A stretch of 64,000 bases of DNA. Origin: an uncultured delta proteobacterium. GTDB taxonomy: Bacteria; Myxococcota_A; UBA9160; JAFDET01. The stretch is taken from NCBI GenBank assembly GCA_947259215.1, contig CAMYLJ010000001.1:20505-84504 (forward strand). Reading direction: 5' to 3'. This document shows positions 52,541-62,144 of the stretch, one piece after another. The notes under the pieces were generated by a model. That model ran no database searches. It saw nothing but the letters and a program-made list of their open reading frames with translations, and was not told where the DNA came from. A program made the translations under genes and the position numbers. Each line of letters starts with the position of its first letter. The first letter of the stretch is position 1.

Positions 52541-54558
52541 CACTGCCGCTCCCGAAAGAAGGTGACCACGCCGGGCAACGCCACCGCCACCGCCAGGAAC
52601 GCCAGGGCGAAGGCGGGCCAGATCACGGGCTGGTTCCAGGCCGCGCGCTCCTCGGCCCGGAGCGCGGGGGCGAGGTCGCGGTACTTGCTCGTCGGGTTCG
52701 AGATGCCCGCCGGCTTGACCCCGCGCAGCCAGCCGTGGAAGAGCGCGTAGTCCTCCGGGTGGAAGAGCTCGATCCAGGGCCGCTCCTCCTCGAGGATCGC
52801 GCGCATCTCCTGGATCAGGCGCAGGCGCTCCGGGTCGTTCTCGCGCGCCTTCATGGCCAGGAAGCGCTCGTCGAAGCCGGGATCGGAGAAGTTCGCCGTG
52901 TTGGGCCCCTGGTTGCGAGTGCGCGCCATTTCGGACCAGAGCAGGAAGTAGAAGTTCTCCGGATCCGGGTAGTCCGCCACCCAACCCCACGGAAAGATCT
53001 GGTAGGCGCCGTTGCGGACCTTCTCCTGGAACTGGTTGTAGTTGGTCGCCTCCAGGCGCACGTCGATGCCGAGCTTGCGCCAGGCGTTGACGTAGAACGA
53101 GTAGCGGAGCTTGCCCTGGGCGCTGGTGTCCGGGGTGTCGAAGGTGAGCTGGAGGGGCTTGCCGGTCTGCGGGTCGATGCCGTCCGGGAAGCCGGCCTCG
53201 GCCAGCAGCGCGCGCGCCCGCTCGAGGTCCACCCGGCGGTAGGGGTTCTCGTAGTCGGCGTCATAGCCGTAGAGGCCCGGCGGCAGCAGCGACTGGGCCG
53301 GCACGCCGCGCCCGTTGGTGAAGAGCCGCAGCCATTCCTCGGCGTCGATGGCCAGGCTCATGGCCTGGCGCAGCTTGCGCGCCCGCTCGCCGCCGGCGCG
53401 ACCCACCACCGGATCGTCCATGTTGAAGCCGAGGTAGTAGACGGCGGGGATCACCGACTTCTCGAGCCGGACCCCGAGCTCCTCCATCTCCGGCGACAGG
53501 CGGTCCTCCCGGATCACCGTGTCGAAGCTCTCGCGGATGATCCCCGAGGCGTCGTAGTAGCCCTGGAGGAACTTCTGGAAGGCGGGGATGGACTCCTTCT
53601 CGCGCCGGAACTCGATGCGCTCGAGGAACGGCAGCGGCCGGCCCATCAGCGCCGGGTCGAGCAGCCCCGCCTCGGCGTCCCCCTCCGCGCCTTCCGACGG
53701 ATAGGTCGCCCCGGGCGCCTGCCATTCGGGATGGCGCACCCCGTACCAGTTCGGGTTCGCCTCGAGCACCATGCGGGCCTGCTTGTGGTACTCCTCCAGC
53801 ACGAAGGGACCGCTGGCCACGGGTCGGTCCGAGAAGTGGGGCCGGCCCTCCTCCCCGTCGTAGTACGCCACGGCCTCCCACGGCACGGGCGTCGTGAACG
53901 GCATGGCGAACCAGTAGAGGATCTGCGGGTACGGATTGGCCAGCACGATCTCGAGCTCGCGCTCGCCGCGGACGCGCACGCCCTCGATTCCGCCGACCCC
54001 GGCGTACTGCTCGACCGGCGGCTTCGCCGCGAAGGCCGGGTCCGCCTCGCGCCGCTCCGCCAGCGACTGGGAGAAGGCGCGGAAGCCGACGATGTTGGAG
54101 AAGGGCTCGATCACGGGGCTGTTCACGGCGGGGTCGCCGATGCGCATCAGCTCGTGGGCCACGTCGGCGGCGACGATCTGCCGCGTGGACCGGCCCTCCC
54201 CGCCGAGCGCGAAGGCCGGATCGTCCTGGTAGAGCAGATCCGGCCGCAGCCGGAAGCGGTAGACCACGCTGCCGTCGGGCTGGGGCTCCGCTCGGGGCAC
54301 CTCCTCCGCCAGCCCGGGGATCAGCTCGTAGGGGCGCTTCAGGTAGTGGTACTCGAGCAGGGTGTCGTAGACGTTGCCGGTGATGGCGTGGGCGCTGGTG
54401 GTGTAGGCCGTCGCCGGATCGAGGGTGCGCGGCGCCTCGTTGTAGTTGGTGTAGAGGATCTTGCGGCTGGTGTCGGCGTCCGGGTAGGGGTTGTTGCTGC
54501 AGGCGGCGACGGCCAGCCCCAGCGCCGCCGCCCACCCCCGCACCCATGCGTCCATCAA
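52540..54558 (-). CDS. oppA: Oligopeptide-binding lipoprotein OppA with C-terminal membrane helix
   Basis: 672 residues. Signal with lipobox LAVAAC (Cys about 20). SBP_bac_5 fold: RTLDPATAYTTSAH, RFRLRPDLLYQ, SGPFVLEEYH, MSLAIDAEEWLR and WGWVADYPDPENF. The last ~30 residues form a hydrophobic helix followed by RERQ, unusual for a solute-binding protein that is already lipid-anchored. It captures peptides for the OppBCDF importer. The start overlaps the upstream lipoprotein stop by 4 nt. Confidence 0.93.
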   Translation of the reverse strand: MMDAWVRGWAAALGLAVAACSNNPYPDADTSRKILYTNYNEAPRTLDPATAYTTSAHAITGNVYDTLLEYHYLKRPYELIPGLAEEVPRAEPQPDGSVVYRFRLRPDLLYQDDPAFALGGEGRSTRQIVAADVAHELMRIGDPAVNSPVIEPFSNIVGFRAFSQSLAERREADPAFAAKPPVEQYAGVGGIEGVRVRGERELEIVLANPYPQILYWFAMPFTTPVPWEAVAYYDGEEGRPHFSDRPVASGPFVLEEYHKQARMVLEANPNWYGVRHPEWQAPGATYPSEGAEGDAEAGLLDPALMGRPLPFLERIEFRREKESIPAFQKFLQGYYDASGIIRESFDTVIREDRLSPEMEELGVRLEKSVIPAVYYLGFNMDDPVVGRAGGERARKLRQAMSLAIDAEEWLRLFTNGRGVPAQSLLPPGLYGYDADYENPYRRVDLERARALLAEAGFPDGIDPQTGKPLQLTFDTPDTSAQGKLRYSFYVNAWRKLGIDVRLEATNYNQFQEKVRNGAYQIFPWGWVADYPDPENFYFLLWSEMARTRNQGPNTANFSDPGFDERFLAMKARENDPERLRLIQEMRAILEEERPWIELFHPEDYALFHGWLRGVKPAGISNPTSKYRDLAPALRAEERAAWNQPVIWPAFALAFLAVAVALPGVVTFFRERQ

Positions 54559-55352
54559 CCGTGTCCCCCCGACCCCTCGTTATAGGACACACCGGGCAGG
54601 TCGTTCAGCCGGAAGAGCGTGGGGGCGAGGGGTGGATTCAGCACCACCCGGGAGAGGGATAGCCGCGCCTCCACGCCGCTGGCCGGAAACTGCAGCTCGA
54701 TCGTGTGCGCGAAGGACGTGTCGCCGAGGCTGCGGCGATCGTCGTAGCGGGCGTCCCAGGCGGCGGCGCCGTCGGCGTCCCGGGTGGAGATGCGTCGCAG
54801 GGATCCGTCGGGCAGGAACTCCAGCACCCGGCGGGGACGCCCACCGGCATCGACGAGAGCCACCGCGACCGAGCCGTCGCCCAGCAGCAGCGCCCCGGTC
54901 GGGCGCAGGCCCTGGAGGTCCGGCGCGCCGAGCAGCACGCGCACGGCCTCGTCGGGCTCCAGGTCGATGGCGGCCACGTCCCACAGCAGGCCCGGCCGCA
55001 CCTGGTCGCTCTCGAGGCTCCGCTCGCGCACCTGGAACAGGTCGTAGTGGCTGCCGTCGGTCGCGAGCAACGCGACGGTCTGCGACAGAAAGCCCTGGAT
55101 CTCGATCCGCAGCCGGGCGGGACGCGCGGCCACCAGCACCTGCTTCGAACGCAAGGAGCCGCCAGGACCGTCCACCGCGAGCTTGGCTACCCCGCTCAGG
55201 GCCTCCAGCTCGCCCGTGCGGGCAGCGAGGGCCGCCAGGAAGGCGGCGGGCCGCGGGTCGGCGCCGTCGAGGGGAACCGCGGGCGGCAGGGTCGTGCGGC
55301 AGCCCGCAGCCGCGACCCACAGCACGGCCGCGACCCGAAGGGCCCGACTCAC
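54555..55352 (-). CDS. LolB/DUF4292-like outer-membrane lipoprotein
   Basis: 265 residues. Lipobox VAAAGC (Cys about 18). GVAKLAVDGPGG, LRIEIQGFLSQTVALLATDG and HYDLFQV follow the DUF4292/LolB-like pattern of an open beta-barrel that binds lipid acyl chains. It may help place lipoproteins in the outer membrane. Coupled (ATGA) to both the TPR gene before it and oppA after it. Confidence 0.78.
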   Translation of the reverse strand: MSRALRVAAVLWVAAAGCRTTLPPAVPLDGADPRPAAFLAALAARTGELEALSGVAKLAVDGPGGSLRSKQVLVAARPARLRIEIQGFLSQTVALLATDGSHYDLFQVRERSLESDQVRPGLLWDVAAIDLEPDEAVRVLLGAPDLQGLRPTGALLLGDGSVAVALVDAGGRPRRVLEFLPDGSLRRISTRDADGAAAWDARYDDRRSLGDTSFAHTIELQFPASGVEARLSLSRVVLNPPLAPTLFRLNDLPGVSYNEGSGGHG

Positions 55353-57112
55353 TTCACCCCGAGCTCCTGGCGCAGCCGGTCGTACTTGCGCTGCAGCTCG
55401 GGCTGCTCACGCGCGCGCGGCCCCTGGCCCATGGCGTCCTCGTAGAGCTCCAGGGCGCGCTGCTTCTCGTCGAGCGCCAGGTACACGTCCCCCATGTGCT
55501 CGGCGATCACCGGATCGCCGCCGGTCAGCTGCGAGGCGCGCTCCAGCTCGTCCAGGGCCTTGCGCGCCAACGCGCGGCCCTGCGCCTTCTCCGACGCGCT
55601 CCCGCTCCGCAGCAACGGACGCGCGCGCATGTAGTAGACCCAGCCCAGGCTGTCGGTGATGTAGCCGTCGTCGGGGCGCAGCTCGAGCGCGCGGGTGATG
55701 TAGGCTTCCGCCTGCTCGAGGTTCTCGCCGCGCTCGGCCCAGCTGTACCCGACGTAGTTCAGCGCCGAGGGGTTGTCGGGATTCTGCTCCAGTGCGCGCT
55801 GCACGTACTGGAGGGCCTCGGGGTAGCGCCCCGCATCTCCGTGCAGGACGCCCAGGTTGTACAGGATCTCGTCGTCGTCGGGCGATTCCGCGAGCAGCAG
55901 CTCGAGGAAGGCCACCGCGTCGTCGAAGTCGCCCGCCTTGGCCCGCAGGCTGGCGGAGTAGAGGTCCAGCGGCCGCGTGGCACGCACGTCACGCGCCATC
56001 TCCACCTGCGCCAGCGCTTCGCGGTACTGCTCGCGGTCCTCGAGGATCACCGCCATCTGGGTGCGGGCGTCCACGTAGTAGCGGTGCTCGCGATCGACGC
56101 GCGCGAAGGACGCGAAGGCCTCGTCGTCGAGCCCCTGGCGCTGGCGCACCAGGCCCAGCAGGTAGGCGACCTCGTGCTCGTCCGGGTTGGCGGCCAGGGC
56201 CTCCTGCAACCGCTCGCCGGCCGCGTCGTACTGGCCGGCGTCGTACTCCAGCAACGCCAGGCGCACGGAGGAGCGCACGTCCTCGGGGTGGTAGCGGCCC
56301 ACCTCCGCCAGCGCGGCGATCGCCTCGTCCGAGCGACCCAGGGCGATCAGCGCGTCCGCTTTGGCGGTCAGGGTGGCGTGGTGATGCGGGTAGCGCGCCA
56401 GCACCTGCTCGTAGACCTCGATCTCGCCCTCGCGGTCGCCGCGGGAGCGGCGGGTGCGCGCCAGGGCGCCGTACACGGCCAGGTTGCCGGGCTCGCGGTC
56501 CAGCGCGCCCTGGAGCGCGCGCTCCACCTCCAGAGGCTGGTTCATGCGCTCGTAGACGCCGGCCAGGGCGAACCAGCCGCGCAGGGAGTCCGGATCACGG
56601 TCGACGATCCAGCGCGCGGCATCCAGGGCCTCCGGGTAGCGCTCGGCCTCCATGTAGATCGTGTAGAGCAGGAAGGCCGCATCCTCGCGCAGCGGCTCGC
56701 CGTCGGCGCCCCGCAGCACCGCCTCCGCGGCGGCGGGGTCCCTGCGCACCCGGTAGAGCGTCCCCAGCAGCATGCGGGTGTCGATGTCGTCCGGGGCGAG
56801 CGCGTGTGCCCGCTCGCCGTGCTCGATGGCGCCGGTCAGGTCTCCCTGACGCGCGGCCAGCTGCGCGATCTTGCGCTGGAGATAGGCCGCATCCGGATCC
56901 TTGGCCGCCGCTCGCTGGTAGGCGCGCAGCGCCTCCTCGGAGCGGCCATCGATCTCGAGCTGGTAGCCCACCAGGAAGTCGTACTCGGGCGAGGCAGTCG
57001 CGCGCACCGGCGTGGGCGCCGGTCGCTCCTCGGGCGGGCCCGAGACCCCGGCGCAACCCCCGACGCCGAGCCAGAGGGCCGCCGTGAGCGCCGCGCTGCT
57101 TCGTGCCTTCAT
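55349..57112 (-). CDS. Tetratricopeptide-repeat lipoprotein
   Basis: 587 residues. Signal with lipobox GVGGC (Cys about 20). Ten or more TPR units follow from about residue 45, with repeated A...Y..A and D.. NP or DPDS turns. It is a protein-interaction scaffold, probably on the periplasmic side. First gene of the seven-gene run to oppF. Confidence 0.9.
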   Translation of the reverse strand: MKARSSAALTAALWLGVGGCAGVSGPPEERPAPTPVRATASPEYDFLVGYQLEIDGRSEEALRAYQRAAAKDPDAAYLQRKIAQLAARQGDLTGAIEHGERAHALAPDDIDTRMLLGTLYRVRRDPAAAEAVLRGADGEPLREDAAFLLYTIYMEAERYPEALDAARWIVDRDPDSLRGWFALAGVYERMNQPLEVERALQGALDREPGNLAVYGALARTRRSRGDREGEIEVYEQVLARYPHHHATLTAKADALIALGRSDEAIAALAEVGRYHPEDVRSSVRLALLEYDAGQYDAAGERLQEALAANPDEHEVAYLLGLVRQRQGLDDEAFASFARVDREHRYYVDARTQMAVILEDREQYREALAQVEMARDVRATRPLDLYSASLRAKAGDFDDAVAFLELLLAESPDDDEILYNLGVLHGDAGRYPEALQYVQRALEQNPDNPSALNYVGYSWAERGENLEQAEAYITRALELRPDDGYITDSLGWVYYMRARPLLRSGSASEKAQGRALARKALDELERASQLTGGDPVIAEHMGDVYLALDEKQRALELYEDAMGQGPRAREQPELQRKYDRLRQELGVK

Positions 57113-57194
57113 GCCCGCCAGGACCCTCGCCGGTGACCTCGCCGCCGCCTCGCCTCTTCGGTCCGATCGGGCCCCGAGGTGAGCCCGGCACCCG

Positions 57195-57806
57195 TCATGC
57201 CGACAGGTAGCCCTTCCCCTTCAGGTAGCCCACCAGCTCCGTCACGCTCTCCCCGATCGATTGCGTGTTGGTGTCGAGCACGATCTCGGGGTGCTCGGGC
57301 GCTTCGTAGGGCGCGGAGACACCCGTGAACTCGGGGATCTCACCGGCCCGGGCCTTCTTGTAGAGACCCTTCACGTCGCGCGACTCACAGGTCTCCACGC
57401 TGGCATCCACGTGCACCTCGATGAAGTCGCCGTCGCCCAGGTTCTTGCGCACCGCGTCGCGATCGGCGCGGTAGGGCGAGATGAACGAGGTCAGCACGAT
57501 GATTCCGGCGTCCGTGAAGAGCTTCGCCACCTCGCCGATGCGCCGGATGTTCTCCGTGCGGTCCTCCGGCGAGAACCCGAGGTTGGAGTTCAGCCCGTGG
57601 CGCACGTTGTCGCCGTCGAGGACGTAGGCGTGGTTGCCCTGCTGGAGCAGCACCTGTTCGACCGCCACCGCGATGGTCGACTTGCCGGACCCCGAGAGGC
57701 CCGTCAGCCAGACCGTGACGCCACGCTGGTTCAGGCGGGCCTCCCGCTCGTCTCGCGTGACGTGGCCCTCGTGCCACGTGAGGTTGCTCGACTTCGGCTC
57801 CGTCAC
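57195..57806 (-). CDS. cysC: Adenylyl-sulfate kinase
   Basis: 203 residues from GTG 57806, overlapping the cysteine desulfurase stop. P-loop [24 protein letters not shown], and the APS kinase block [18 protein letters not shown] then FTGVSAPYE. It makes PAPS from APS. The sulfation or assimilation partners (CysD/CysN) are not in the window. Confidence 0.96.
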   Translation of the reverse strand: MTEPKSSNLTWHEGHVTRDEREARLNQRGVTVWLTGLSGSGKSTIAVAVEQVLLQQGNHAYVLDGDNVRHGLNSNLGFSPEDRTENIRRIGEVAKLFTDAGIIVLTSFISPYRADRDAVRKNLGDGDFIEVHVDASVETCESRDVKGLYKKARAGEIPEFTGVSAPYEAPEHPEIVLDTNTQSIGESVTELVGYLKGKGYLSA

Positions 57807-59035
57807 GATCCGACCTCCTCCGCTTCCGGCTGCTGCGAGTCGGAGAAGGGTAGCCGTCCGCCGCCGGCCTTTCGAGCAGCCGTGCTGCGCAGGAGCTGCA
57901 CGTTCTCGCGGATCCGCTCCGCGGCGTAGTCGATCTCGTCGGCCGTGTTGAAGCGGCCGATCCCGATGCGCAGGGACGCCCGCACCAGCGCCTCCGGTCG
58001 CCCGAGGGCCGTGAGCACGTGGCTCGGCTCCGGCGTGGCCGAGGTGCAGGCCGAGCCCGAGGAGACGGCCACGTCTCGCAGGGACGCCAGCAGCGCCTCT
58101 CCGTCCACGTCCGCGAACGACAGGTTCAGGTTGCCCGGAAGCCGCCGCTCCGGGTGGCCGTTCAGGACCAGGCCCTCCAGGCTGCCGCGCAGGCGTTCGA
58201 ACAGGCGATCCCGCAGCCCGCCGAGCCGCGCGGCCTCCGACTCGCGCTCCTCCGCAGCCAGGGCCACGGCCCGTCCGAAGCCCACCACCAGGGGCACCGG
58301 GACCGTGCCGGAGCGCAGCCCGCGCTCGTGGCCGCCGCCGTACTGCCGCGGCTCGAGCCGGACCCGCGGCCGGCGAGCCCGCACGAAGAGGGCCCCGACC
58401 CCGGGCGGGCCGTAGAGCTTGTGGGCGCTGAGCGAAACCAGGTCCGCGCACGCGTCCTGGACGTCGAGCGGCACCTTGCCCAGCGCCTGGGCCGCGTCGG
58501 TATGGAAGAGTACGCCGCGCTCGCGGCAGCGGGCGCCGATCTCGGCCAGCGGCTGGAGCACGCCGATCTCGTTGTTCGCCGCCATCACCGAGACCAGCAG
58601 GGTGCGCTCCTCGATCGCCGCCGCGACGGCGTCGGGATCGACCAGGCCCTCCCCGTCCACGGGCAGGACGCTGACGCGCCAGCCGCGTCGCTCGAGCACC
58701 CGGCACGGGTCGAGCACCGCCTTGTGCTCGGTGGCGACGGTGACGACGTGGTCCCGGCGCCCGGCCTGGGCCTCGGCGGCGCCGAGCAGCGCCAGGTTGT
58801 TGCTCTCGGTGGCGCCGCTCGTGAAGACGACCTCGCGCGGCTCCGCGCCGAGCGCGGCCGCGATGCACTCGCGCGCCAGCTCCACGGCCTCCTCGGCGCG
58901 CCAGCCGAAGACGTGACCGTGGCTGGCCGCGTTGCCGAAGTCGCGGCTCCAGTACGGCTCCATCGCCTCCACCACGCGCGGATCCGTGGGCGTGGTGGCG
59001 TGATGGTCGAGGTAGATGGGGAGATCGACGGCCAT
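57803..59035 (-). CDS. iscS: Cysteine desulfurase (IscS/NifS type)
   Basis: 410 residues. PLP-dependent: [12 protein letters not shown] carries the PLP lysine, [10 protein letters not shown] and [10 protein letters not shown] the cofactor pocket, and [14 protein letters not shown] the active-site cysteine. It supplies sulfur for Fe-S clusters with ErpA (31 nt upstream) and possibly for thiolation or the Moco system. The C-terminal extension after about 380 is low complexity. Confidence 0.96.
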   Translation of the reverse strand: MAVDLPIYLDHHATTPTDPRVVEAMEPYWSRDFGNAASHGHVFGWRAEEAVELARECIAAALGAEPREVVFTSGATESNNLALLGAAEAQAGRRDHVVTVATEHKAVLDPCRVLERRGWRVSVLPVDGEGLVDPDAVAAAIEERTLLVSVMAANNEIGVLQPLAEIGARCRERGVLFHTDAAQALGKVPLDVQDACADLVSLSAHKLYGPPGVGALFVRARRPRVRLEPRQYGGGHERGLRSGTVPVPLVVGFGRAVALAAEERESEAARLGGLRDRLFERLRGSLEGLVLNGHPERRLPGNLNLSFADVDGEALLASLRDVAVSSGSACTSATPEPSHVLTALGRPEALVRASLRIGIGRFNTADEIDYAAERIRENVQLLRSTAARKAGGGRLPFSDSQQPEAEEVGS

Positions 59036-59066
59036 GGGCTCCGCCCACTCCGCCCGCCGGCGGAGG

Positions 59067-59399
59067 TCAGGCCCCGAACGACTGGCCGCAGCCGCAGGTG
59101 TCCTTGGCGTTCGGGTTGCTGATCTTGAAGCCGGACTCCATCAGGGTGTCCACGTAGTCCAGGGTGCACCCGACCAGGTAGATCGCGCTCTTGGCATCCA
59201 CCAGCACCCGCACGCTTCCGGCCTCGATCTCGTGGTCGTCCTCGTCCGTGCGGTCGTCGAAGGCCAGCTCGTACTGGAGGCCGGAGCAGCCCCCCCCGAC
59301 CACCTTCATGCGCAGCCCGTGGGTCGTGAGCTTGCCTTCCTTGTCCAGGAGGTCCTTCAGGCGCTCGGCGGCGGTTTCGGTGACGCTGATGACGGACAT
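59067..59399 (-). CDS. erpA: A-type Fe-S carrier protein (ErpA/IscA)
   Basis: 110 residues. The three cluster cysteines are present: GGGCSGLQY and DTCGCGQSF. It also has [10 protein letters not shown], as in the HesB family. It delivers Fe-S clusters. It precedes the desulfurase in a short operon. Confidence 0.96.
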   Translation of the reverse strand: MSVISVTETAAERLKDLLDKEGKLTTHGLRMKVVGGGCSGLQYELAFDDRTDEDDHEIEAGSVRVLVDAKSAIYLVGCTLDYVDTLMESGFKISNPNAKDTCGCGQSFGA

Positions 59400-59490
59400 G
59401 CGGGCGTTCTCCAGGGCGCTCGAAGACCCGGCGGCCTCAAATCGGACCGATCCGGGCCGATATGGGAGGATACGCCCGTCCCCGGGGGAG

Positions 59491-60237
59491 TCAAGCCGGC
59501 GCGAGCCACAGGAAGACCTCCCGGTTGCCTCGGGGCCCGGGGAGCCGGCTCTCCGCCTCGCCGCGCACCGCCAGCCCCAGGGAGACGGCGCAGGTCCGCA
59601 CGCGGGCCACCGCGTCGGCCCTCAGGTCCGGGTCCCGGACGACGCCGCCCTTCCCCACCTGCTCCCGTCCGACCTCGAACTGGGGCTTCACCAGCACCAG
59701 GAACTCCGCGCTGGAACACAGCTCGCGCAGACGCGGCAGGAGCAGGGTGGCGGAGATGAAGGAGGCATCCAGCACCACCAGTTCGATCGGCTCCTCCGGG
59801 AGGTCCTGCGCCTCGAGATGCCGGGCGTTCGTCCGCTCGCGCACGCTCACCCGGGGATCGCCGCGCAGGCGCCAGTCGAGCTGGCCGTAGCCCACGTCCA
59901 CCGCCACCACGGCCCGCGCTCCCGCCTGGAGCAGGCAGTCGCTGAAGCCGCCCGTGGAGGCGCCCACGTCCAGGCACAGGCACCCGCCGGGATCGACGCC
60001 GAGATCCGCCAGCGCCCCCGCCAGCTTCTCGCCGCCCCGGGACACGAAGCGCCGGGCCTCGCCGCGAATCCGGAGCGCCGCGTCGGCGCGCACGCGGGTT
60101 CCCGGCTTGTCCACCGGCGCGTCGTCCACCAGCACCTGGCCGGCGCGGATCAACGCCTGGGCGCGGGTGCGGCTCTCCGCCAGGCCCTCGGCGACCAGGC
60201 GCTCGTCGAGACGCGGCCCGCGCGCCGCGGCGTTCAG
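59491..60237 (-). CDS. tlyA: TlyA-family rRNA (cytidine) methyltransferase
   Basis: 248 residues from CTG 60237. S4 domain (RLDERLVAEGLAESRTRAQ, then IRAGQVLVDD), then an FtsJ-like SAM domain with VSRGGEKLAGAL, LDVGASTGGFSDCLLQ, VVAVDVGYGQL and VLVKPQFE. TlyA methylates rRNA (C1409/C1920 type). There is no ATG, GTG or TTG between the dxs stop overlap and the S4 core; the CTG overlaps the dxs TGA as CTGA, the same pattern as other junctions here. Confidence 0.9.
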   Translation of the reverse strand: MNAAARGPRLDERLVAEGLAESRTRAQALIRAGQVLVDDAPVDKPGTRVRADAALRIRGEARRFVSRGGEKLAGALADLGVDPGGCLCLDVGASTGGFSDCLLQAGARAVVAVDVGYGQLDWRLRGDPRVSVRERTNARHLEAQDLPEEPIELVVLDASFISATLLLPRLRELCSSAEFLVLVKPQFEVGREQVGKGGVVRDPDLRADAVARVRTCAVSLGLAVRGEAESRLPGPRGNREVFLWLAPA

Positions 60238-62144
60238 CTCCCGCCGCGCGCGGCGCGCAGCTCGCGCACGGCGCCCGCGATCCCGGCCCGATCCAGCTGG
60301 AAGCGGGCCTGCTGCGCCGCCGGGTTCCCGTGCTCGACGATGCCGTCGGGGATCGCCAGACAGCGGGTGCGCGCCTCCACGCCGGCTTCGGACAGGGCCT
60401 CGAGCACCGCTGCGCCAAAGCCGCCCTGCCCGGCGTGCTCCTCGACGGTCACGACCACGCCGCAGCGCCGGGCGCGCTCGCTGATGCGCGTGGCGTCGAG
60501 CGGCTTGACGAAGCGCGCATTCACGACGGCCACCGAGATCCCGTCCGCGGCCAGGTCGCCCGCGGCCTCGACCGCCGGGTGCACCGTGTTGCCGATGGCG
60601 ATCACCAGCGCGTCGTCGCCCTCGCGCAGCAGCTCGGACTCGCCGATGGGCAGGGTCTTCACGTCCGGGTCCAGCGGCACGCCCACGCCGTTTCCGCGCG
60701 GGTAGCGAATCGCCGCGGGCCCCGGATGATCGATCGCCGTGCGCAGCATGTGGCGGAGCTCGTTCTCGTCCTTCGGCGCCATCACGACCATGTTGGGGAG
60801 CGCCCGCAGGTAGGCGATGTCGTAGAACCCCTGGTGGGTGGCGCCGTCGGCGCCGACCAGTCCGGCGCGGTCGATGGCGAAGGTCACGTCGAGATTCTGG
60901 ACGCAGACGTCGTGCACCACCTGGTCGTAGGCGCGCTGCAGGAAGGTCGAGTAGATGGCGGCCACGGGCTTCATGCCCTCGCTCGCCAGGCCGGCCGCGA
61001 AGGTCACGGCGTGCTGCTCGGCGATCCCCACGTCGTAGAAGCGCTCGGGGTAGCGGCGCTGGAAGCGGTCGAGACCCGTGCCCCCGGGCATGGCGGCCGT
61101 GATGCCGACGATCCGCTCGTCCTCCTGGGCCAGACCGATCAGGGCGTCGGCGAAGACCCGGGTGTACGAGGGCGGGCCCGGCTTCGAGGGGGCCATCTTG
61201 CCCGTCTCCACCTCGAAGGCGGAGACGCCGTGGTACTTCAGGGGATCGTGCTCGGCCGGCTCGTAGCCGCGGCCCTTGGCCGTCATGGCGTGCACCAGGA
61301 TCGGGCCGTCCCCGGCCGCCAGCATGGCCTTGACGTTCTCGAAGGTCTCGAGCAGCACGTCGATGCGGTGACCCTGCACCGGACCGACGTACTTGAAGTT
61401 CAGGGCCTCGAACAGCAGCCCGGGCGAGAAGAAGACCTTGAGCGACTCCTCGGCCTTCTGGGCCCAGTGCACCATGTCGCCGGGCATGGTGCCGAGGAAC
61501 TCCTTCGCCCACGTCTTCATGCGCCGCACCATCGGCGACGAGAGCCGCCGCGAGAGGTACGACGACATGGCGCCGACGTTGGGAGAGATCGACATCTCGT
61601 TGTCGTTCAGGACCACCAGCAGGTTCCGTTGGTGCAGGTCGCCGGCGTGGTTCAGGGCCTCGAAGGCCATCCCGGCGGTCATGCCGCCGTAGCCGATCAT
61701 GGCGATGGCGATGCCGGGCTCCCCCAGGTGCTGCTTGGCGCGGGCGATCCCGAGGGCCGCGGAGATCGACGTCCCCGCGTGACCGGCACCGAAGTGATCG
61801 TAGGGGGACTCGGAACGGCGCAGGAACTTCCCGATCCCGCCTTCCTTGCCGATCGAGGCCTCCGGAACGTCGAAGGCCCGCCGGCGGCCGGTCAGCATCT
61901 TGTGCGGGTAGCCCTGGTGGCCCACGTCGAGCACCAGCCGGTCCGTCGGCGTGTCGAAGACGTAGTGGATCGCGGTCAGCAGCTCGACCGCACCCAGGCT
62001 CGACGCCAGGTGGCCGCCCGTGCGCGACACCCGGTCCACGACCTCGCTGCGCAGCTCCGCCGCCACCTGCGCCACCTGCTCGCGCGGCAGGCGTCGCAGG
62101 TCTTCGGGCGACTCGATCTGGTCGAGCAGCAGGCTCTCGCTCAT
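60234..62144 (-). CDS. dxs: 1-deoxy-D-xylulose-5-phosphate synthase with altered GDG motif
   Basis: 636 residues. It makes DXP from pyruvate and glyceraldehyde-3-phosphate with TPP, the first step of MEP isoprenoid synthesis. TPP residues: LDVGHQGYPHKMLTG, GHAGTSISAALG, FYDVGIAEQHAVTFAAG and DRAGLVGADGATHQG. The Mg-TPP motif reads IGYGGMTAGMA: Tyr152 stands where GDG has Asp. The second ligand region LNDNEMSIS is intact. Start ATG 62144 overlaps ispA. With ispA, xseA, xseB and tlyA it forms the classic cluster. Confidence 0.95.
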   Translation of the reverse strand: MSESLLLDQIESPEDLRRLPREQVAQVAAELRSEVVDRVSRTGGHLASSLGAVELLTAIHYVFDTPTDRLVLDVGHQGYPHKMLTGRRRAFDVPEASIGKEGGIGKFLRRSESPYDHFGAGHAGTSISAALGIARAKQHLGEPGIAIAMIGYGGMTAGMAFEALNHAGDLHQRNLLVVLNDNEMSISPNVGAMSSYLSRRLSSPMVRRMKTWAKEFLGTMPGDMVHWAQKAEESLKVFFSPGLLFEALNFKYVGPVQGHRIDVLLETFENVKAMLAAGDGPILVHAMTAKGRGYEPAEHDPLKYHGVSAFEVETGKMAPSKPGPPSYTRVFADALIGLAQEDERIVGITAAMPGGTGLDRFQRRYPERFYDVGIAEQHAVTFAAGLASEGMKPVAAIYSTFLQRAYDQVVHDVCVQNLDVTFAIDRAGLVGADGATHQGFYDIAYLRALPNMVVMAPKDENELRHMLRTAIDHPGPAAIRYPRGNGVGVPLDPDVKTLPIGESELLREGDDALVIAIGNTVHPAVEAAGDLAADGISVAVVNARFVKPLDATRISERARRCGVVVTVEEHAGQGGFGAAVLEALSEAGVEARTRCLAIPDGIVEHGNPAAQQARFQLDRAGIAGAVRELRAARGGS

